Both the position numbers and the translations under genes were made by a program. Of a stretch of DNA of 64,000 nt, positions 53,600 to 64,000 are shown piece by piece (position 1 is the stretch's first letter; every line of letters begins with the position of its first letter). The stretch covers positions 8,766,364 to 8,830,363 of the forward strand of contig NC_085876.1 of assembly GCF_034702125.1 (NCBI RefSeq). The letters run 5' to 3'. The DNA comes from Engraulis encrasicolus. Its lineage: Eukaryota; Chordata; Actinopteri; Clupeiformes; Engraulidae. The notes beneath the pieces are model-generated. The model did not search any database and was not told the DNA's origin. It saw only the letters and a list, made by a program, of their open reading frames with translations.

Positions 53600-54005
53600 C
53601 CAAGGCTGTGATTGGGCAGCGTTAATGTTCAACCAACGCTAATTGGGTGAACAAGCTGCCATCAACTCTGAGTTCCGTCTCTCGCACTCTCCTCCAAACA
53701 TGCAGGAACATGTAGCGTAACTTCTCTAAAGTTTGACACAAACGTCCAGCAGTCGCACTCTCCCTTATTGCAGTGTAAGCATCCCTCGTTCAAGGATTGT
53801 GTGCGGTTATGAAGAATCACATTGTGTAAGGATACAGACCTACGAGTGTTGACAGCTTACGTGCCACGGGGACATAAGTGATCTCGTTAACAGCTTTGAC
53901 TTTTACCCGGGGCTGGCCTCGGGGATGATAAAAGCTCCCGTGGACAACTTCTAGTAGAGACACGCAAGACTTCCTCAATACCGGGATCCAGTGGAAGTTG
54001 TCTAG
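53600..54005 (+). other. candidate upstream non-coding exon / promoter for osbpl3
   Basis: This stretch is less AT-rich than its surroundings, looks non-repetitive, and ends at a consensus donor (TCTAG then GTATGT at 54006). It lies about 8.1 kb upstream of the osbpl3 ATG exon on the same strand. No other gene in the window needs a promoter here. The assignment is inference. Confidence 0.25.
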
Positions 54006-55321
54006 GTATGTTTCTTGACTATATATGTTATCCGTACGCGGTAGCCGTACTGGTAGCCTATTCAGCATCTCGATGTTTCTAATAGCAGCATCTGACTTTG
54101 CAGGAAGTCGGCAGAATGTAAGGAGCACTGTGTAGCATAGAGGCTTCTCTTGTAATCGACCAAAAGTACATGCTGTGCTAAGTCTTTTGAACCTAAAAAT
54201 AATTACAGACCTTCAGTGCAAAGATCGCCACAATATGAACCAATAGGGAGGGTATAGGCTACCTCTTATTCTGTCTACCATCAGTGCTTAGTTCTATATC
54301 ATAACGACCCATCATGCGATGCGTTATGCAGACGTGGACCTTCTTTTTCAATTGCTAGACAGAATGTTTTGACAGCTATCGGGCATGTAAACACTCCTGT
54401 CTGAACAAAAGAGAGACCTGTTGAACTGGTCACTGCGTTATGGCAAAATTGCAGTCCTCTTGTGTACAAAGGAGACATTTAGCTATAACATAGTTCTAGC
54501 TTTTTCGCAGCCCAATGGAAATAGTAGCTATGCCATGCAGAACACATGGATAGTAATTGTAGCCTAGTTCTCTGGATTGACGCACAGAGACACGTCCAAT
54601 CCATGATAAAGCAAGGTGTCTATGAGTATTAACACCTTTCCAATTTAGAGGGCAAACTACAAAGTTATGCTTTTGCTGTTCACATTTGCATAGTGTATTC
54701 CAGGAACTTACAATGAACAAAAAACAAACCCACCATCAACATGAGGTGTGTGCATGACAAGTCACATTTGCAATCAAAAACACAGGTGCAAGAGTGACAA
54801 TAATGCCATTGAGCAGCACACCTATAAAGTCAGTGACCTGGTCGTAACCACTGACTTGGAGCCATAACATTCTGGTCACCACCACCACCATATCATTCTA
54901 ACTTTGTTTGTTTACAAGGCACACAGGGGTTGCAGTAGTAGGCATAGGTGTTTGCTCATTTGCAAACTGGCCAGTTGCCAATCATGAAATGTCCTCCAGA
55001 CTGTTTCGAAGGTTAGCCTTCTTTCAGTTACTCCATTACATCATAGATAGACACGCACACATTTGACAGGTGATAGTGCGGTATAACATGACATTCAGAA
55101 CTAAATACACTGAAACATATGTTCATAAAATATTATGGGAACATTAATATAGGATGGAAAAAGTCCGTAATCGTGTGGCATTTGGTGGTACTCAGTAGTG
55201 CAGGAGTGCAGTGTAGTTTTGAGGCAGTTTTTCCTCTCTGTACATGGCCTGTGCTTGCCCACTTTATGTGGGCAGGGCATGTTTAGACTAAACTCAAAGG
55301 AGGCACTCACAGAGGCGCACT

Positions 55322-55323
<2 letters not shown>

Positions 55324-55402
<79 letters not shown>
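55324..55402. repeat. (AC)n microsatellite, 79 bp
   Basis: Uninterrupted array, followed by CTCTCTCT. Confidence 0.95.
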
Positions 55403-55403
<1 letters not shown>

Positions 55404-55538
55404 CTCTCTCTCTGCCACTCCCTGTGTAAAGTAACTCTGCCTCCCGTTTGCAAAGTGGTAGGCTGCATTCTTCTCCTCTGATGACTCATGGCAAGACCAT
55501 GTTCCTCTAAACATAGCATTTGGAAATTAGACAGCGCA

Positions 55539-55644
<106 letters not shown>

Positions 55645-55994
55645 TCTACTGGTGTGCTGTACTGGTGTGTGTGTGTCTGTCTCTCTGTCTACACACAAGT
55701 AGAGCCCTTGCGGTGCTACTGACGCACCAATCTCTCATCTATGGCAAAGTAAAGCACTGGTATTCATGTGCACTTTATAGCGCTCATGCCTGTTTTTTTT
55801 TTTTTTTTTGCTCTCTTGATTTGTTCATGTCTGTGTACTGTAATTGTCATCTCCACCATTGCCCAACAAAAGGTTTTTGCTTCATGTTTGACACACCTTC
55901 TTTTGTTTTTACGACATTGCCAAAGAGCATCAACTAACTCTGACTGTATTATTCTTGGAACACAATTGTTCAGCTGCAACAGTGCAGCGTCATA

Positions 55995-56085
<91 letters not shown>
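55995..56085. repeat. (TG)n microsatellite, 91 bp
   Basis: Uninterrupted array in the opposite sense to the two (AC) arrays just before it. Confidence 0.95.
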
Positions 56086-56086
<1 letters not shown>

Positions 56087-56209
56087 CTGCCTGACTTGGA
56101 GAGTGTGTGTGTGACTGAGAGAGTGTGTGTGTCATTGACTGTAAATATTGTGCAAAGTGGGCAGTGTCAGGTTCAGAAGAAGCATTTGAGCATGGAGTCC
56201 CCTCCCAAC

Positions 56210-56210
56210 A

Positions 56211-56249
<39 letters not shown>

Positions 56250-56255
56250 GCGCAC
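56210..56255. repeat. (ACGC)n microsatellite
   Basis: About eleven ACGC units ending in GCGCGCAC; alternating purine-pyrimidine throughout. Confidence 0.93.
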
Positions 56256-57440
56256 ACACGTACGTATGTGTGTGTACGTGTGTGAGGATGGATGCCCACA
56301 TTTTTCCTACTGATACAGGACTTGACATTGTGACCTCTCTAATCTGACAACCAAGTCCTTCTCCATTCCATAGACCCCAGTGGCCAATGGGAGGTGGGTC
56401 AATGATCTGATTTTGGGCTCAGACGTCAGGTGGTGCAACAACAGTAAATTAATGCCCATAAATGAATTAGTAATTGGTAATTAATGTACGGTAATGAATA
56501 TGCTTCTTAGATAATCCACTAAAACCAAAAATACCCAATTTAATCCATACAGTAGAGGCATTAGCTGTGGTTGCACCACCCTGACGTGAACTACTACTAA
56601 AACGTCATTGACCCAGCTTCTAATGAATGGCTTTTTAAGCTAGGCGTCATTTTACATATCCTACAACAAACTCCATAAGGATTAGGCCACAGCTGACAGT
56701 AGCTGACATTTTAAACCAGGCCCGCATCATTTATCATAGTAACTTAACTCATGAATACTTAGTCAAGGTTTGTTATTTATCCATGACCCCACATGCCGCG
56801 TGAGAGCACATGGTGGCTTTCCTTTTTAATAATACATAGAATGTCGGGATCAGGGAGCAAGACCTGATTTAAAAAAAATGTATTATTTAGGTTGAGTGAT
56901 ATTGTAGGTGTTTTTTAGCCAAAGTAAATACATTTCTTTTAATCAGTCAAAAGTTGTGATGTTTTGATGGTGTGATTCTGCTGCCAGGGAAACCGTTTTT
57001 GTGTGTTTGGGTTATCTTGTTGCCTACACTTGAATCACATTCCAACATGCTGAGTTGCAGGTATTTTCACTCTGATCTTATCCATTAGGCTAAACAGGGC
57101 CCATCCTTAGTGCTAGTAGTGACGTTACATTAAGGCTAACGTTTTGCGTTGTAGTCAGTTTGACCAAACTGAGGGTACACTTTGTGAAAGTTGTATTGTT
57201 TTGTTTGTCATACCCAGTGGCTAGTAACTCATGATGTGTCCCATGATATGCTGCCCTGACAATTCTCATACTTTCCTGGTTGTGGAGGAATCCAGAAAAA
57301 AGAACATAACGGAACATACCCTGCAATCAATGGTCTGATTTTCTTGACGGTTTGTGCAGCAGTGTTCGCACATGCAGAGAGAGACGTTCAACAGATGCAG
57401 TGTTTCCCATACATTGACCATCAATTGTATGTTTTGACAT

Positions 57441-57573
<133 letters not shown>

Positions 57574-57929
57574 CAGCACACGTCAGTTGGGGTACACCAG
57601 GGTGGTTGACGTGACGCCTTGTTTTTTCGTAACGTTGGTTAAAAACCTACAAAACTGTTATTTTCCTTTAAAAAACCCAAATGTCAATGAAAGAAGATGT
57701 GGTACATTATGTTTCATATTAGTCTTAGATGAGAAGAAACATTTTTGTTAAGATTTATGTAAAGGTTTATGTCAAATATCCTCTGACTGTAACATTAATG
57801 AAACCTGCAATATGATATATATATATATATATAAATTAATCAACAACATTTTGAATAATGCATGAAGCATTTGGCATGATTGCATAAATATTAACTAATA
57901 TTAACCACTGAGGGCTGCCCCCTTGCACG

Positions 57930-58045
57930 GGTGAGGCATAAATTCAATTTCGTTGTGTGCAGTGTGCAGTGTTCACTTGTGTGCTGTGGAGTGCTGTGTC
58001 ACAATGACAATGGGAGTTGGAGTTTCCCAATGGGCTTTCACTTTT
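57930..58045. repeat. dispersed repeat fragment, copy 2
   Basis: Same family as 29590-29715. Confidence 0.55.
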
Positions 58046-58894
58046 TCACTTTCACAATTTTATATTTAGATATGTGAATGTGAAAAAACTCAAGACAGTA
58101 ATATTAACTACAAGTTCAATTTCGTAACACAAATTGCGTCCTGTGGGGTGACATGTATGTCAATGTTTGTGAACGGGCAGCTGCAAGGCCAACTACAAGG
58201 GTCTAACCAGTCAGTACCTCAGTTATTGGAGAGTGCTGTGGAAGTTTAAGATGACTATTAACCTTTTGATATGTCTTCATATTGCAATGTTTCTGTCCCA
58301 CAATGCTTAGGTTCATTTTATGGTGTCCTGAGGTCTGACTGCTCTTATAGAAGGAAAAAAGTATTTTTTTTATAAATGAAAACACATATTAAGATTAAAC
58401 ACAATATCATTATCAAGTTAGTTTGAGCTCAGATGTCAGTCATGTATACAAAAGGATTAAAATGGCCATAATGCAGTGAATTTCCTGTGGTGTGACTTCA
58501 TTTTCCTGCGGTGTGACATGCCTATGCAATGTGTTGATGCAGGACACATTTTCCCAAAAATGGCAAAAATTAGGCGAAATTCCACAGACCACTAAGTGCT
58601 TTATTTTTCCATTTTTTTTTCAGAAATTGGAATAGCTTTTAAAAAAAAAATTGTGTTATGCCCTTAAACGTCAACCACCGACCAGCACTTTCGCTGGCCT
58701 GAGCTTTTCGCACCACACAAACCAACTTGGCCGATGGGAAACACTGAGATGCATGTTGACCCGTGCATCATTCAGATGTCTTCCTGGTCTGGAAAACTCC
58801 GGAACCAGTTGAAAAAGAACAAGACATGCATACATCAATGGAATCATTAGTTTTATTTCTGGTGTGATTCTGTCATAGCTCTGAGCAGCACCGT

Positions 58895-59116
<222 letters not shown>

Positions 59117-60016
59117 GTATTTGAATGATGCTTGTTGATCCCACCTCTGAGTGCTTCCTGTCCATAGGAGGTTTACCAGACCGTGTTCTCTTGTCTCTCG
59201 TGCACTTGTGTTCTTTTATACAGAGCTGGGTGCGACAGGACAGACAGGCGAGTCTTGCCAAACAATAGAAACAAGGCCAGAAGCTACAGTAGACTAGGAG
59301 TAGAGTCAGTGTGTACGAGTGCGAGTGGAAGAGTACTGGGCTCCGTGCCTCGGGCAAAGCATCCAAATAATTCATTTGGCCGATGTTATCTAACCCGCAT
59401 TTTCGTCACTTGTTTTTGTTGTGTTATGATTGGAATGGCCATGTGTGTTTGTGTACTAGATGGAGGTGCAAATACGCCACAAAAAGTGCTTGTGATTTGT
59501 ATTCACATTTATATTGCATCATGTTTTTTACTCTATAAAGGATCTTTTGTTTCCATCTCTGTGTTGTCCCTTACTGTAAAGTTAATCACTTCAATGAAAT
59601 GATTGAACAAGTTATTTATAGTTTAGATGCCGGCTGTGTGAGAACTTCCTTTTTGATGCGGAAGTTGTTGCTTTAAAAACTCACTCTATCAAAATAGAAG
59701 CTCTATTTTTACACGCCTGACCTATTTCCTTTCCACCAACATGAATTGGCTTATAATGGCAGAGCAATGTCCTGAGATATAATGTATAGCCTAGCTTCAA
59801 TTTACAGATGTCACCTCAGCCTCTGTTTCCAGTCAAGTATGAGCATTTCATAACGACCACTAGTGATGGGAGGTCAAAGTGCATCTCACAACCATTGCTT
59901 CAGCAATTTACAGAGTTATGGCAGAGAGGGGTAAGCTTAGAGGAGCCGTGCAGTCAGCTGTGTAGCAGCCTTGCTGAAACATAGATATGCCTATGATGCC
60001 TATGCTGGCTCAACTG

Positions 60017-60688
60017 TAGGGCTGAGAATGGCAAGCAACCTCACGATGCAGTACCTGTTATAACACAAGGGGTCATGAGTCATGATGCAATATACGTACA
60101 TTGCGATACATATGATGGCCATGTTGTGTTTTGTGTGTTTTTAATGTGCATTTACATGTGGATTGTGGAGAAGTGTCATGCAAGACAAATTTCTGTGTAA
60201 ACGGACAGTAAAAGCTTAGCTTATCTTATCTTATCTTATCTTATGATGTGATGTGTATTGCGATTTTGATTATGCTAGAGAGCAATTGAATGCCAGAATG
60301 CAGTACAGCTTCAATACCGGGGTTCTCATTTTTTGTTTCCCCCTGGCTGCGTGACCCTGCCTGCGCACAACTCAACCTCTGATTGTTGGAAACCGTTGTC
60401 GGTCAAAAAATGAGCTTACGTGGTTTGCTGCCAGTGTCTTGCCCCTCCTCACAACACTGTGTTTAAACAAACAAAAACAAAAAACATGTAATGCTGCCTT
60501 GTAATTTATAACTACATGTAGTTTATGATAATACTGTTTACCGTATTTCTTTTCTAAATAAGAGTAAGTGTGTGGACTTCTTTCTACTGACTGGTTGGGT
60601 ATTGGCAAAAATCAGTAGTCTAATGTCACGATACAGGGGTCCCGATACAATATAGTTTTGTCTTGACTATGTTTTTTGCACACCCCTA
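60017..60688. mobile_element. hAT-type element, 672 bp, with a LINE tail inside
   Basis: Ends TAGGGCTGAGAATGG and, inverted, TAGGGGTGTGCAAAA; flanks CTCAACTG and TTCAACTG agree at 7 of 8 bases. Inside, 60120-60245 looks like a LINE 3' end (AATTTCTGTGTAAACGGACA) followed by a (TCTTA)4 tail. Confidence 0.65.
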
Positions 60689-60958
60689 TTCAACTGCATT
60701 CAGTCTCTACAATCTTATTCATTCTGTCTGTCATTGCGGTGCTGAAGATATCAGCGACTGAGATTAGTGTGTATTGTATGTTTGTGTGTCTGGTCATGAC
60801 GTTTTTGTGCACAGACAAAAAGTAGAAACCTTATCACATCTTCTCACCAAGTCATGTGCAGGGCACAAGGTGTGATGTGACAGAACGACGTGCCTGTAAA
60901 ACTTAAGGTTTACATAACTGCTGGGACCTGAAGAAGAATGTTCTTAGTGTCCCAGAAG

Positions 60959-61004
60959 TGTGTGTGCGCGTGTCAGCATGTGTGTATGTGTGTGTGTGTG
61001 TGTC

Positions 61005-61099
<95 letters not shown>

Positions 61100-61145
61100 G
61101 TGTGCGCCTGCGCGTGCGTGTATGCACTTGTGCATGTGTGTGAGT
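60959..61145. repeat. interrupted (TG)n microsatellite
   Basis: Pure (GT) array at 61008-61094, flanked by GTGC/GTAT variants on both sides. Confidence 0.95.
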
Positions 61146-62106
61146 GAGATGTGACCGAACGACTTGCCTTTAAAAGTGAGGTTTACATAACTCCTGGCCC
61201 CTGGGGCTTATTTCAAGAAAGTGGTTGTGTAGCAAACCAGGTAGTGGAGGTAGCTAATGCTAATCCGCTAATGAAACAGTCAGGACTCCCAAACACAGAC
61301 AGACCAGGGGTGCGTTTCTTGAAAGCGCAGTTTTTCGCTAGTTAGCAACTTGGGCAGTTGCCAATGGGAAATCGCATTACAAACAACAAAGTAGCTAATG
61401 AAGTCACTCCCGCATAGCCACAAGTTTTGTTGAGGGGGGTGGGGATCCCATTCCCTATTTGCTAAAAAAGCTTAATGATATCATAACAACATTGCTATGA
61501 CATTACAGAGAGTCTTAAGTAAGAGATTAAGACATGGTCATTACCATGTTGGTGACAATACGTTTACAACAGTGCCTCCGCATGAAAGGGTTAAATATTT
61601 TCTTGTAATACCCACCTGCAGCAGTATGCTGTTAGTGTCCCATAGGTATGTTTGTCTGCCAACAACTTTGAACTAACCTCAAAGCTGACTCGGTAGTTTT
61701 TAGGTTCAAACACGACCCACTCCAAATCAATCAAAGCTGTAGACACAACAGTTTTTTTCTGACTGGTGATGGTTACTATCATAGAGACCACTGATTCAGG
61801 CAGCACCCTCAAACATCTGCTCTGCTCACAAAAAAATTAAAGAAACTCCTTTTGCTTGACCTTAGTGTCTTTTTCAGTGTGCAAACCTGCTCTAACCTTT
61901 GAACTCTTCAATGACTGATGTCAGCTCAGCTGCATTGCCTGGATGAAGGCCCATGGCTGAAACATATTGCCTATTTTAGCTAAATCAATCATGCACACGC
62001 CTATTTACTAAAGCTATTTTAACCTGTTCAAAGATTGCCTTGTATATTTTAATGACGTCAGTTCAACTGCTGTTGACACCCTTGCTGTCTGTGCTCTTTT
62101 TTGTAG

Positions 62107-62225
62107 TTGTCATGGTGACACGAAGGTGTCCCCATATCCGAAGAAGACTGACTCGACTGCGGTTTGCTGCTCCAACAATAAGAGAGTTCTAGAACCTGAG
62201 AGTTCTAGAGTGTTCTAGAACCAGA
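62107..62225 (+). other. osbpl3: osbpl3 5' UTR part of the ATG exon (probable)
   Basis: A pyrimidine-rich run ending in TTTTTTGTAG at 62106 is a good acceptor 119 bases before the ATG at 62226. The ATG exon would thus be 62107-62336, and transcription would start in an upstream non-coding exon. Confidence 0.5.
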
Positions 62226-63825
62226 ATGAGCACCTCAGAACACAGCTCGCACCGTTCCTCCTCTAAGAAGTCAGTCCAGACGGGACAGTCGTCCTACAGC
62301 GATGACAGCGACTCCTCTCGACCCAACAGCAGACAGGTGCGTGTGCTGGGAACAAATCTAGTTCAGTCCATTATTTGGGACCACGTCTAGAAATACATGT
62401 AAAGGATGCTAATTCATGCATCGCACCAGAGAAATCACCCTTTACTAGGGATGGCACAAACCGCACCGAAACCCGAAACCGTACAATTCACACACATACC
62501 GAACCGAACCATGCAATCCGTCACAAACCGCAATTCATGTACTGCCCAGAAAAATATGGAAAAAAAAGATTCTGCGAGTATCTTATCCAGTCTCTCTGAT
62601 TAAAACATTAGCGTATTAGAGCAATCAGAGAATAACACAATTAAAATCACACCATTTTCACATTATAAGCCTATACAAACCATATGTAGGATATTTAGTG
62701 ATAAGTCCGATTCTATTAGCCAATTGAAAGAGGGCATTTGGAACGCTCAGACAGCGCACAGTTTAAGTGCAAGCGCAGGTTAGCACAAGAGGCAGTTCTC
62801 AGACACATGCAAAAGGTCAAATTCAACTTGCGCATCATCACTTTATAACTGCAGTTATTTAAATATTGTTTAATATTCTCAGTGCACCATTTATCATGAA
62901 CTAAAAAAAAGAACCGTAGAAAACCGAAAACCGTGACCTTGACCTCGAACCATGAATTTTGTGAACCGTACCACCCCTACCTTTACATAAAATTGTAATT
63001 TATTTACTTCATTCACTGTCACTGTTTACAAGACAAAAGCTGCAATAGATGTTTTTTAAAGCAGATGGTATCAACATGCGTTGACAATATAATTGTACTG
63101 TAGCCTACTATAGCCTAATGACAGGCCTTATCCCCCCACCCCCCATCCCCCATCCTCAATGACCTTTTAGTGACGGTGTATTTTAAAAATGCACCAGACA
63201 GCTGTCATGTGAAGTGATTACCAGTACTGTCCTTGAAAAACCCTCTCTCCCTGTCTGTATGCATGCCCCCCCTCTCTCTCCCCTCTGTCTCTCTCTAACC
63301 TCCACATTGATACACATCCCGATACACGAGTCACGATACGATACGTAGGCTATTGCGATACATGTGCATCCCGATACATGGTCTTCACGGCGATATATAT
63401 CCCGATATTTTAGACTTTAAAAAAAAGTTTTAATTCTTTTTTTTAACCTTTTTTTAAGAAAACGTAATTTTGAGCGCACGCCATCGTCGCCAGGGAGGTA
63501 TGAGTGAGGTTACCGCCAGTTACGCGAGGTGTGAATCTAGCTTTAGGCTAACTGCAGGGTTGTGGGGGTGACTTTCTGGACCGACGTTTTTTTTTTTTGA
63601 TAATGTGAAAAATCAGGATATTTTCGGGAAGACAATAGAGTTTATCGGGTAGAACGGGAGGGTTGACGGGTATGACTCTCTCTCTGCTCTCCTCTCTGGT
63701 CTCTATAGGACAGTTGGGAGGTGGTGGAGGGCTTGCGGGGCGTGCTGGGTAACGCCCAGCTACCTGATGCCATTGAAGGCGTCCTGCTCAAGAAACGCAA
63801 GTGGCCCATGAAGGGATGGCACAAG
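62226..63825 (+). CDS. osbpl3: oxysterol-binding protein-like 3 (ORP3), first two coding exons, continues beyond the window
   Basis: Coding exons are 62226-62336 (37 codons, donor GTGCGT) and 63709-63825 (39 codons, acceptor CTATAG, donor GTGAGG), both phase 0. The first encodes a Ser-rich N-terminus ending in RPNSRQ. The second starts DSWEVVEGLRG and ends LLKKRKWPMKGWHK, which is the beginning of the PH domain of the ORP3/6/7 subfamily. The DSWEVVEGLRG match is closer to ORP3 than to ORP6 or ORP7. Family knowledge: ORP3 is a lipid-transfer protein at contacts between the ER and plasma membrane. It has a PH domain, an FFAT motif and a C-terminal sterol/PI4P-binding domain, and it interacts with R-Ras. 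All parts beyond the start of the PH domain lie outside the window. The intron between the two exons carries a hAT-type MITE, and a (CA) array begins 18 bases after the second donor. Confidence 0.9.
62446..62979. mobile_element. hAT-type MITE in osbpl3 intron
   Basis: Begins TAGGGATGGCACAAACCG and ends, inverted, TAGGGGTGGTACGGTTC; flanks share CCTTTAC (62439-62445, 62980-62986). The interior has many AACCG words and no transposase. Confidence 0.75.
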
Positions 63826-63843
63826 GTGAGGAAGATGATGCGA

Positions 63844-63867
63844 CACACACACACAGCATACACATAC

Positions 63868-63941
<74 letters not shown>
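63844..63941. repeat. (CA)n microsatellite beside the osbpl3 second-exon donor
   Basis: A short run at 63844-63855 and a longer array at 63869-63941, starting 18 bases after the donor at 63826. Confidence 0.95.
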
Positions 63942-63943
<2 letters not shown>

Positions 63944-64000
63944 GTGCTATCATTCACACAACAACACACACACAGTGGTATGTCACATGCACAAACATAC

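Overview
The window is nuclear DNA of a bony fish, most likely a teleost. Its genes have introns with GT-AG splice sites, and tRNA-derived SINEs, L2-like and Rex1/Babar-like LINEs, Tc1-like DNA elements, many MITEs with 8-bp or TTAA target duplications, and very long (AC)n arrays fill the spaces between them. I cannot name the species. The peptides encoded by npvf resemble those of goldfish more than the perciform ones I know, which hints at an otocephalan (clupeiform or ostariophysan) fish, but this is weak evidence.

Four protein-coding genes can be built exon by exon. snx10 (minus strand, coding exons 7574-13418, 206 codons) encodes a small PX-domain sorting nexin. cbx3 (minus strand, coding exons 27803-31212, 179 codons) encodes heterochromatin protein 1 gamma. 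npvf (plus strand, 49451-51076, 209 codons) encodes the precursor of three LPXRFamide (gonadotropin-inhibitory hormone type) peptides. osbpl3 (plus strand, from 62226 and running off the right edge) is seen as its first two coding exons. In all three complete genes the exon phases join without a break.

This order matches the gene content next to the HOXA cluster in tetrapods (SNX10, CBX3, NPVF and OSBPL3 on human 7p15). The HOXB-side paralogon carries SNX11, CBX1 and OSBPL7 instead, so the neighbourhood supports the gene names. HNRNPA2B1, NFE2L3, CYCS and C7orf31, which lie among these genes in human, are not visible here. The genes are neighbours by ancestry and do not form a shared pathway: endosomal sorting, heterochromatin, a hypothalamic neuropeptide, and a lipid-transfer protein.

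Layout: 1-6.7 kb repeats (nested MITEs, 5'-truncated L2-like LINE, foldback element); 6.7-14.5 kb snx10, with a 1.14-kb foldback and two SINEs in its introns; 14.5-27.6 kb intergenic, with a local duplication (20.99-23.07 and 23.66-24.91 kb) and two GC-rich promoter-like islands in opposite orientation; 27.6-34.35 kb cbx3; 34.4-49.4 kb repeats (Rex1/Babar LINE, palindromic Tc1 remnant, telomere-like tract, nested MITEs); 49.4-51.2 kb npvf; 51.2-62.1 kb microsatellite-rich DNA that may hold the osbpl3 promoter; 62.1-64 kb start of osbpl3.

The most notable observations are: decayed tandem copies of the 5' end of snx10 exon 6 in the preceding intron; a (TG)22 tract sitting directly against the snx10 exon 4 acceptor; a filled-site/empty-site pair for two MITEs inside the local duplication; a palindromic Tc1 remnant; and a cluster of homeodomain-type sites upstream of npvf.
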